A DNA stretch of 20,742 nt from Leptospirillum sp037442005. Lineage in GTDB: Bacteria > Nitrospirota > Leptospirillia > Leptospirillales > Leptospirillaceae. Shown here piece after piece: positions 13,930-20,742 of this stretch (its first letter is position 1; each line of letters opens with the position of its first letter). Both the position numbers and the translations under genes were made by a program. Location: positions 1 to 20,742 of the forward strand of contig JBBIRA010000033.1 in assembly GCA_037442005.1 (NCBI GenBank), written 5' to 3'. A model generated the notes under the pieces. That model saw nothing but the letters and a program-made list of their open reading frames with translations. It made no database searches and had not been told where the DNA came from.

Positions 13930-16900
13930 TCAGTCCGAACCGGTTTTCCCTTCTTCCACCACCCGGTCAACCAGCCAGGAAAGAAACTTTTTGCTGTTGG
14001 CCTGAAAATCGTCCGTCCGTTCGTGAAGAGACGCATGCCACTTTAAAGGATCACTGCCCGAATACCCGAATCCCGACAAAAAGGTGGTGACCGGACACGA
14101 CGCCAGGGGGATTGAGGGCAGTTTTCCCAATGAGTCATTTCTCCAGAAATACGCCAGGCAACCCAGGTATGTCCGGATTTGCCCTTCCTGAAAGAGAAAG
14201 ATGAACGAGCGGGCCCATGAAGCCACCTGTTCCGGAGCCATGGGTTTTGCCAGCGCAAACCCCTGCCCTCCATCTGCGCCCAGAACGGACGCCATTTCGA
14301 CCAGTCCCGGATCCTCGAGCCCTTCAACCACCACCAGATGACCAAACTCGAATCCCATCCGGATAATGGATGCGATCAGGTTGATCGTGGGGATCGGTGC
14401 CACCCGGACTCTTTTTAAAAGGCTCTGATCCACCTTCATGCTGTCAAAGGGGAGATTTGACAGTCGCTCGAGGCTGCTGTAACCCGAGCCCAGATCATCC
14501 ATGGCAAGCTTCACCCCGAGCGACCTCAGCCGCACCATACTGTCAATGGGCGCCAAAAGATCCACGCTCTGACTTTCCAGAAGTTCAAGCGTCAGACGAT
14601 CCGGAGAAATACCGCTCTTTTTCAGCGCCTCCTCCACCCACCCGAAGCATTCGGGATCCTTCAGTGTATCCGGCGGGAGGTTGACGGAAGCGTCGATCGA
14701 AAAACCTTCCCTGTCCCAGGCGGCCAGTTGACCAAGCGTCATGTCGAGCCCCTCCCGGAACAGCCGGTCAAGCTCGGCTTCTCCCAGCACCGGGAGAAAA
14801 TCCTTCGGGAGAAGAATCGTTCCATCCTGACAGACAAGGCGGGCCAACGCCTCCACTCTGACCGTTCTTCCGGTGGCGAAGTCCACCACCGGCTGCATCC
14901 ACATGGAAAGCCCTCCATTAAACAGCTCTTTCCGGATCTCGGAGGCCTTGTCTTCTCCCACCACCGTGGAAGACGACTGGCAAAGATGCCAGATTCTTTC
15001 CCAGCGCTGCTCCATTCCACGAATGAATTGCTGCATCCAGGAAGACTCAAACTGATTGGGATAATGTCCATACAGGGCCACAAGCGCCACGACATGCCTT
15101 GCCTCCGTTCGCACCAGAAACACCATCATGGACCGGATTCCTATGCGCCTGACCGCGTCATGCCAGGAAGAAAAGTTCGGATTCGATTGGTAAGAAGGGG
15201 AGGTCTGGAAATGAAGGGACCGCCATGCCTGGCTCAATAACCCCTGACTTTTCGGAGAATCCGGGTCAATGACCGGTTCGATCTTTTCGGCACGGATCAG
15301 GTTGGACGCTTCAGCCCCCTTGGGTCCCCCGCTTTCCTCGACGACAAAAACACCCCGGCTGTCCGGGCGGAGCAGAAAGGCCACCTGGATACCGGGAAGA
15401 TTTCCCAGTTCTGCCATTTCAATGGCCCGAGCATCGGCCCAACGCGTTCCCTGAGCAGGAAGGGGCAGGGAGAGCGTCCGGAGATAGCGCTCCATCGTTT
15501 GCGATTGAGAACGGAGCTGGGCTTCGATATCATCGTGGAGACGGCCTTCCGCGGCGACCAGAAGGCGATAGCGGTCTTTCTGGGAGATCGTCGATTGGTT
15601 CATGGCTTCGGTCAACAAACGGGTATAGATCGATTTAGCCTGCAGAAGAAGGGCTCCCCCCACACCGACAAGACTGTGGACGCGCCCTGTCTCCCTGGAT
15701 TTTTCCAACAGATTTTCCCGCGTCGTATCCGGATCCAGGAGAAATCTCAGATGTGCGATCTGGCGGTCCTTGAGATGGGACATTTCCGCTTCGGAAAGGG
15801 CTTGGAGGATGGCGCCGGGCTCGGGTTCCGACACAAGCTTTTCGTAGAAATCCCGGACAAACTGCCAAAGCACCTCTTCAATCGCTCCCCGGTACCGGAT
15901 AAGCAGAGCCTTTGACACCTTCCCGTAAGGATCGTAGACCTCGTCTGACTCTTGAGGTCCGGGGGTCAAAACCCGCTGATCCCCCCGTTGCCACCAGCCT
16001 TTCCGGCCATGTTTTCTCTCCTTGACCTGATACATGGCCATGTCGGCCAGTCGCAAGAGAGCGTCTCCCTCGGTCGCATCCTGAGGGTACACGGCCATTC
16101 CCAGGCTCATTCCGACATAGGCGGATTGTCCCCGGGAGAGATCAAAAGAGGTTTCCACCGATTCATGAAGACGATTGAGGATCGGTTCAATCTGGGACAG
16201 CAGGGAAGCGGTCGAAAGATCCTCGATGACAATGACAAATTCATCCCCACCGAGCCGGACGAGGAAATCATTCTCCCGGAGACGGTCCCTGAACCTGGTG
16301 ACGAGATGAACGAGAAGACTGTCGCCGGCTTCGTGTCCATACTGATCGTTCACGATCTTGAAATCATCAAGATCGATGAGCGCCACGGCAAGAAGGGTTC
16401 CATTTCTGCGGGCTCTGGCCATGGCGACCGAAAGGTGCTGATCCAGGGCCCGACGGTTGGGAAGGCCTGTCAACGGATCATGAAGCGACTGGAATTCCAG
16501 TTGCTCTTTTAATTGAATCATGTCCGTGATGTTTCTCTGGACGCCGACAAATCCGGAAATCGTCCCGTCCGGGCTCCGGATAGGATTGATGGTCAGAAGG
16601 TTCCAGAAAGATGAACCATCTTTTCGGACATTTTTGATCTCTCCCCGGAAAATCGTGCCGGATGCGAGCGCCCGACGGATTTCTTCCACCGTTTCGGGAC
16701 TGGTTTCAGGGCCCTGGAGGATTTTCAGGTTCTTGCCTTGGACCTCGGCCTCTCCATAACCGGTCACCGAGACAAACGCCTTGTTGACCCAGTTGACCCG
16801 GTGGGAAGAATCCGTGATCGACACCCCGTCCTCGATCGAGGCCAATGCGTTTGAAAGCCTCATTTGCTGCTTGAGGCTGTCGAGTCGGTCAAGCCCCCGG

Positions 16901-18687
16901 GAAATATCCTGGACCAACTCCTCAAAGACCGCCTTCAGGTCTTCCCCCTCAAAAATGTCGGCATCCCGATGATAGACCACCAGAACACCCCATACGCCCG
17001 CCCCCCGGTGAATGGGAAGCGACACACTGGATTCAAGACCGAACTGCCGGGCCCGGTCCCGCCAGGGAGCAAAGCTGTCCCAGTGGGCATCACTGAAAAC
17101 GGGGACCCCCTCCCGGAACGACCGGCCGGTCGGCCCCTGTCCCTCGGGAAGAGAAGGATCGGAGGAAATGAAGATCTGCTCAAGATAACCGGTGGCGCCG
17201 GCGGAAGCCAGGACATAAAACCTCCCGGAGCCATCGGGCCGGCCGATCCAGGCCAGGCTCAGCTGGCCGAAGAAAACGACGTAATCGCAGATGGACTGCA
17301 TCAAGGTCTGCTCGTCCTCGACCGATGCCACCGCCATGTTGACCTGTGCCAGCATGGAGGTGAAGCCCAGAAGACGATGGACTTTCCTCATGCTGCGGTG
17401 CCTGTCCGTCACATCCTGGATTGTCCAGACCGATATTCCCCCCGAATCGGGGACTTTGCGTACCGAGACATCACAGAACAGGATGTCTCCATTTTCCTTC
17501 CGGGCCCGGACATCATTGATCGTGGCCTGTCCTTTCTCCCCGAGCTCCCGGTAGGTCGACCCGATACGGTCATACTCAAGGTCATCGGGGTAGAGAATCC
17601 GGGTGGATTCCCCCAGAAAGCGTTTTGAATCCTGATAACCCAGCATCTTGAGCAATCGGGTATTCACGTACACGAACTTCCGGTCCTTGACGACGGTAAT
17701 GCCCACGACGGTATTGTCGATCAGCGCGCTTTGAATGGCAGAGAGTTCTTTTTCCCGCCGGCTGGTATCCAGATGATCAAATCCCCGAGAAATCTCAAGA
17801 GAGACTTCCTGAAGCAGGGACTTGAGCCCCTCGTCAAAAAAATCCATTTCCTTGTGATAGACCACCAGAACGCCCCAGACATGACCCGACCGGTGAATCG
17901 GAATCGCCGCACTGGCATGAAAATGAAACTGGCGGGCCCGCTCCCGCCAGGGACTTTGGGCGGGGTTGGTTTCAAAGGTGGCATTAAAAATGATCCGGTC
18001 TTCCCGGTAGGAGACGGCTGCAGGACCTTGCCCTTCAGGAAGGGAAGGATCGGCGGAGATCAGGATCCCGTCAAGATAACCGGTGGCACCGGACGCGCTT
18101 AAGAACCGGAACGTGCCATGATCATCCGGACGCCCGATCCAGACAAGGTCAAGATGACCATATTCGACCGCCAGTTCACAGATCCGGGAAATGAGGGCCT
18201 GTTCCTCATCAATCGTCGCGATCGCCTGGTTGATCCTGACCAGAAGCTCGTTAAAATCCCCCAGATGCCGGGCTCTCATGTCAGAGGTCAGATCCCGGGA
18301 GGAGCAGTATAAAAAGACCTGACCCTTCCTCTTGATCGGAACGGTTCTGATTTCAACGGGAATCAGGCGACCGTCCTTTGTCCGGTGAAGGGTGTTGAAG
18401 GTATCGACCGTTGTTGTCGGATGAAGGATTCTCTCTTCCAGGTGGCTCCGGATCAGAGGGTCATCCCACCGGGCATCCCAGGAAGACACATGCATTCCTC
18501 TTATTTCCGCCTTCAGGTATCCCAGACGGGCGCAGAACGAGTCATTGGCGTCTTTGAGAATACCGGAAGAATCCAGAATATGGATTCCTTCAAACGGAAG
18601 ACTCAGAAAAAGCTTCCAATCGTTGACTCCCTGAAGCTCAAACAGTCGGGATAGCCCGGAGTTCTCTGAATCCGGAATACTTGTCAT
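13930..18687 (-). CDS. Multi-sensor diguanylate cyclase/phosphodiesterase: PAS-GAF-PAS-GAF-PAS-GGDEF-globin-GAF-EAL
   Basis: A 1585-residue soluble protein. Approximate order: PAS (25-135), GAF (145-305), PAS (315-430), GAF (440-600), PAS (610-725), GGDEF (735-895), globin-like helical domain (925-1060), GAF-like (1075-1240), EAL (1250-1495), C-terminal helical extension (1500-1585). GGDEF is intact (RLGGDEF, 811-817), with inhibitory-site RxxD at 804-807. The EAL domain keeps E1279 (VEAL), N1336, E1371 (LELLES), DD 1397-1398, K1418, E1455 and Q1475. The globin-like segment has FYEKLVSEPEPGAILQAL, HLKDRQIAHLRFLLDPD and ETGRVHSLVGVG, with H1004 as candidate proximal haem ligand. No membrane helices. 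Both cyclase and phosphodiesterase active sites therefore look intact. ATG 18687 follows AGAAGGAA. The gene is divergent from the EAL-HDOD gene. Confidence 0.92.
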   Translation of the reverse strand: MTSIPDSENSGLSRLFELQGVNDWKLFLSLPFEGIHILDSSGILKDANDSFCARLGYLKAEIRGMHVSSWDARWDDPLIRSHLEERILHPTTTVDTFNTLHRTKDGRLIPVEIRTVPIKRKGQVFLYCSSRDLTSDMRARHLGDFNELLVRINQAIATIDEEQALISRICELAVEYGHLDLVWIGRPDDHGTFRFLSASGATGYLDGILISADPSLPEGQGPAAVSYREDRIIFNATFETNPAQSPWRERARQFHFHASAAIPIHRSGHVWGVLVVYHKEMDFFDEGLKSLLQEVSLEISRGFDHLDTSRREKELSAIQSALIDNTVVGITVVKDRKFVYVNTRLLKMLGYQDSKRFLGESTRILYPDDLEYDRIGSTYRELGEKGQATINDVRARKENGDILFCDVSVRKVPDSGGISVWTIQDVTDRHRSMRKVHRLLGFTSMLAQVNMAVASVEDEQTLMQSICDYVVFFGQLSLAWIGRPDGSGRFYVLASAGATGYLEQIFISSDPSLPEGQGPTGRSFREGVPVFSDAHWDSFAPWRDRARQFGLESSVSLPIHRGAGVWGVLVVYHRDADIFEGEDLKAVFEELVQDISRGLDRLDSLKQQMRLSNALASIEDGVSITDSSHRVNWVNKAFVSVTGYGEAEVQGKNLKILQGPETSPETVEEIRRALASGTIFRGEIKNVRKDGSSFWNLLTINPIRSPDGTISGFVGVQRNITDMIQLKEQLEFQSLHDPLTGLPNRRALDQHLSVAMARARRNGTLLAVALIDLDDFKIVNDQYGHEAGDSLLVHLVTRFRDRLRENDFLVRLGGDEFVIVIEDLSTASLLSQIEPILNRLHESVETSFDLSRGQSAYVGMSLGMAVYPQDATEGDALLRLADMAMYQVKERKHGRKGWWQRGDQRVLTPGPQESDEVYDPYGKVSKALLIRYRGAIEEVLWQFVRDFYEKLVSEPEPGAILQALSEAEMSHLKDRQIAHLRFLLDPDTTRENLLEKSRETGRVHSLVGVGGALLLQAKSIYTRLLTEAMNQSTISQKDRYRLLVAAEGRLHDDIEAQLRSQSQTMERYLRTLSLPLPAQGTRWADARAIEMAELGNLPGIQVAFLLRPDSRGVFVVEESGGPKGAEASNLIRAEKIEPVIDPDSPKSQGLLSQAWRSLHFQTSPSYQSNPNFSSWHDAVRRIGIRSMMVFLVRTEARHVVALVALYGHYPNQFESSWMQQFIRGMEQRWERIWHLCQSSSTVVGEDKASEIRKELFNGGLSMWMQPVVDFATGRTVRVEALARLVCQDGTILLPKDFLPVLGEAELDRLFREGLDMTLGQLAAWDREGFSIDASVNLPPDTLKDPECFGWVEEALKKSGISPDRLTLELLESQSVDLLAPIDSMVRLRSLGVKLAMDDLGSGYSSLERLSNLPFDSMKVDQSLLKRVRVAPIPTINLIASIIRMGFEFGHLVVVEGLEDPGLVEMASVLGADGGQGFALAKPMAPEQVASWARSFIFLFQEGQIRTYLGCLAYFWRNDSLGKLPSIPLASCPVTTFLSGFGYSGSDPLKWHASLHERTDDFQANSKKFLSWLVDRVVEEGKTGSD

Positions 18688-18932
18688 TGGTTCTTCCTTC
18701 TCCCGATGTACCCCCGGAAGTCCGGATGTCGGCGAATGTCGGACTGACCGCCGCTTGTTCGCATTTGATCACAGTCTACCGTGACGGCCAATAAAGAATA
18801 AAGAGGAAAATGGAACCCTGATCTGCTATGATGCTCCGACATTGTCCTTTTCTTATGCTCTACCCGATTGATCTTATATCTGTTCGATAAACATACATCT
18901 GACTCCCTTTTCTTCCGAAAAGAGGACAATGA
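18688..18932. promoter_or_regulatory. Shared divergent promoter region of the two c-di-GMP genes
   Basis: This 245-bp gap separates two divergent signalling genes. On the plus strand the extended -10 TGC-TATGAT (18824-18832) would start transcription near 18839, leaving a 5' leader of about 94 nt before ATG 18933. The EAL-HDOD ribosome site AGAGGA (18921-18926) is 6 nt before the ATG. For the minus-strand gene I see only weak candidates (TTGGCC, 17 bp, TCAAAT on the minus strand around 18765-18795). No c-di-GMP riboswitch core was recognised. Confidence 0.4.
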
Positions 18933-20204
18933 ATGTCTGGCCCCAACGACAAAAATCCTCCAAAACCCGCATCAGATCACGTCTTTCTGGGACGACAGCC
19001 GATCTTTGATACCCGGTCAAATGTCGTCGCCTACGAGCTTCTTTTTCGAAAAGCATCGACAGAAACGGCCAATGTCCCGGATGCGACCATGGCCACATCG
19101 CAGGTGGTCATCGACACACTGACCCATATTGGTACCGATCGTGTCCTTTCCGGCAAAAAAGGATTCATCAATATCGGGGAAGAGTTCCTTTTCAGCGACA
19201 ACCTGCTGCTTCTGCCCCCGGACCAGTTCGGCCTGGAAATTCTTGAAACGGTTCCGATCAATGATTCTGTTATCAAACGTCTCCACGAACTGAAAAAAAG
19301 GGGATTTTCCCTTGCCATCGATGATTTTATCGATGAGCCGGAGATCCTTGCGCCGGTGATCGACATCATTGATGTGTTGAAGGTGGACTTTCCTCTGGTT
19401 TCCCGTCAATACATCGAAACGATTTATCAAAAGATCGGGAATAAGAAAGTCAAGCTTCTGGCCGAAAAAGTCGAACAGCATGAACAGATCGCCCACGCCA
19501 CCCGTTACTCATTTACTCTATTCCAGGGTTTTTTCTATGAAAAACCGATGGTCCTGACCTCCCACAGGATTCCCCCCGAACAAGCCTCCATTCTGGCCAT
19601 ACTCGCCCTGGTCCTGAGGGAGGATGTCCGGATGGAAGACCTCCATCAGGCCATCAAGCCTCATGTTGAGCTGGCCTTGTCTCTCATCAAGCTCTCCAAT
19701 GTCGTCGGTAAAAATCCGAATAAAAAAATTACAACGATCAAGGATGCCCTGATTTCCATCGGGCTTGGAAACCTGAGGCGCTGGCTGTATCTTCTGATCG
19801 CCGCGAACGCTTCTTCAAAAAACCCCTATTCGCAATCGATCCTCCACTTGAGCGCCGAACGGGGACGGGCGATGGAGCTTGTCGCCTCCCAATGGAAGGG
19901 GGCGAATCGGCCGGATCCCGATCAGGCTTTCCTGGTGGGTGTTCTCTCGACCATGGACACATTAATGGAGATTAATATCGAACTTCTGCTCAATGAGCTG
20001 AAACTGGGACAACTCATCAAGGACGCCATCCTTCGCGAATCAGGTTCTCTTGGTCATCTTCTCTCGTTGACCCGCTTTCTCCAGAATGACCAGATGGAAA
20101 ACATCCGGCACCTGATGGAAGGGATCCCTGTCCCGATCGACAAGGTCTTTGACGCCCGGACCCAATCCATCCTGTGGGCCGATGAAATGATGCGCAGCGT
20201 ATAA
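18933..20204 (+). CDS. EAL-HDOD signalling protein (YuxH type)
   Basis: A 423-residue protein. Residues 15-207 form an EAL-type domain: FLGRQPIFDTRSNVVAYELL with ELL at 35-37 for EAL, LEILE (E105), AIDDF (DD 130-131), LKVD (K150), AEKVE (E178) and FQGFFYEKP (Q198). The loop normally reading DDFGTGYSS is replaced by DDFIDEPE, so hydrolysis is doubtful although several metal-ligand positions survive. Residues 208-410 are an HDOD domain (LKLSNVVGKN, ISIGLGNLRRWLYLL, FLVGVLSTMD). Such proteins typically act as signalling adaptors in motility, surface attachment or c-di-GMP output rather than as enzymes. ATG 18933 lies 6 nt after AGAGGA. The large GGDEF/EAL gene runs the opposite way across a shared 245-bp region. 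Confidence 0.92.
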   Translation: MSGPNDKNPPKPASDHVFLGRQPIFDTRSNVVAYELLFRKASTETANVPDATMATSQVVIDTLTHIGTDRVLSGKKGFINIGEEFLFSDNLLLLPPDQFGLEILETVPINDSVIKRLHELKKRGFSLAIDDFIDEPEILAPVIDIIDVLKVDFPLVSRQYIETIYQKIGNKKVKLLAEKVEQHEQIAHATRYSFTLFQGFFYEKPMVLTSHRIPPEQASILAILALVLREDVRMEDLHQAIKPHVELALSLIKLSNVVGKNPNKKITTIKDALISIGLGNLRRWLYLLIAANASSKNPYSQSILHLSAERGRAMELVASQWKGANRPDPDQAFLVGVLSTMDTLMEINIELLLNELKLGQLIKDAILRESGSLGHLLSLTRFLQNDQMENIRHLMEGIPVPIDKVFDARTQSILWADEMMRSV

Positions 20205-20398
20205 CCGGCGACCGTAACCACATCCACCCTTTACCCGGGTTTTATCGTCTTTATTGGATGATCCGGAGACATACAGCCCATTTCACACCCCGCATCGCCA
20301 TCCTTATCTTCCCGGCAAAACATCCTGCCTCCCCACTAAAGACACCCGGACCCCCCTTCGTATCAGAACGGGATATTTCCTCTAGAGGACCGTTTGGA
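20205..20398. other. Intergenic region between EAL-HDOD gene and convergent dehydrogenase
   Basis: No gene, RNA or convincing hairpin with a U-tract is visible between these two convergent genes. Short palindromes such as CTCTAGAG near 20380 are within chance. Confidence 0.3.
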
Positions 20399-20742
20399 TC
20401 AGGCGTTCTTCTCCGGATGAGAGGAAGAGGCCAGACGGAGAAGAAAATCGCCGGACCGGGGAGGGATGAGAGCCAGAAGCCGGACGAGAAGAACCATCGG
20501 CAGGGGAAACTCGATGCGGGCCGATTTCCTTGAAATTCCCCGGACGATCCTCCGGGAGGCCTCATCGGCGCTCATGACAAAGGGCATGGGGTAAGGGTTT
20601 TGTCGGGTCATTTCCGTTTCGATATAACCCGGATTGACCAGTGACACGGTAATCCCCTCCGGTTCAAGCGAAAAGCGCAGGGAATCGGAGAGAGCAGAAA
20701 GGGCCGCCTTGGAAGCGCAATAGGCCCCGGCGGAGGGAAGCC
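20399..20742 (-). CDS. Short-chain dehydrogenase/reductase, C-terminal end (partial)
   Basis: The open frame enters from the right edge and ends with TGA at 20401-20399, giving the last 113 residues. Two SDR hallmarks are visible: the catalytic YxxxK as AYCASKAALSALSDSLR, and the following EGITVSLVNPGYIETEMTR, where PGxxxTxM shapes the cofactor site. The tail has a hydrophobic stretch (PLPMVLLVRLLALIPP), which may associate with the membrane as in some SDRs of the YbbO/SadH type. The N-terminal Rossmann region lies outside the window, so cofactor preference and substrate cannot be given. Confidence 0.88.
   Translation of the reverse strand, partial: LPSAGAYCASKAALSALSDSLRFSLEPEGITVSLVNPGYIETEMTRQNPYPMPFVMSADEASRRIVRGISRKSARIEFPLPMVLLVRLLALIPPRSGDFLLRLASSSHPEKNA

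Noticed and set aside
18684..18929. Minus-strand 81-codon frame in the divergent promoter region
   Set aside because: No domain and no credible ribosome site; it spans the regulatory gap of two strong genes.
18780..18932. c-di-GMP riboswitch in the leader of the EAL-HDOD gene
   Set aside because: The conserved core elements of the known classes could not be found by eye.
20258..20533. Plus-strand 91-codon frame
   Set aside because: Largely antisense to the dehydrogenase, with low-complexity composition.

Overview
The window is a GC-rich chromosomal stretch from a Gram-negative bacterium. BamD, an AsmA-like protein, NtrY/NtrX, QueA, siroheme synthesis and heavy c-di-GMP signalling fit a free-living chemolithotroph. 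The style (compact, overlapping genes; a SARP/cyclase-like/ATPase regulator; a very large GGDEF-EAL protein) suggests the Leptospirillum/Nitrospirota group. That placement is inferred from gene character, not from a marker gene.

Layout. 1-1940 (-): N-terminal 646 residues of a large SARP-type regulator with a degenerate cyclase-like domain and an AAA ATPase, cut by the left edge. 1941-3550: a small accessory patch with a three-frame remnant of a tyrosine recombinase pointing at the 3' end of tRNA-Leu(GAG), then a higBA toxin-antitoxin pair whose promoter lies inside a 31-bp palindrome. 3548-5155 (-): bamD, a precorrin-2 dehydrogenase/ferrochelatase gene and a small membrane protein, tightly packed. 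5170-6183 (+): a FabH-like ketoacyl-ACP synthase III, divergent from bamD across only 14 bp and probably leaderless. 6180-13786 (-): a probable operon of a secreted protein, queA, a tandem-DUF1844 protein, an AsmA-like membrane protein, ntrY and ntrX, with overlaps at its distal end. 13930-18687 (-): a 1585-residue PAS/GAF/GGDEF/globin-like/GAF/EAL protein. 18933-20204 (+): a divergently transcribed EAL-HDOD protein. 20399-20742 (-): C-terminal end of a short-chain dehydrogenase cut by the right edge.

How the parts may work together. The two c-di-GMP genes share one 245-bp divergent promoter region and could form a signalling pair: a multi-sensor bifunctional enzyme whose most interesting element is a haem-globin-like domain between GGDEF and EAL, and an EAL-HDOD adaptor. 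ntrYX, the AsmA-like protein, bamD and fabH all touch envelope or membrane biology, though they lie in two separate transcription units. Several promoters that can be read share an extended -10 (TGC or TGG followed by TANNAT), and two of them (higB, fabH) place the predicted transcription start on the A of the ATG, so leaderless translation may be used here.
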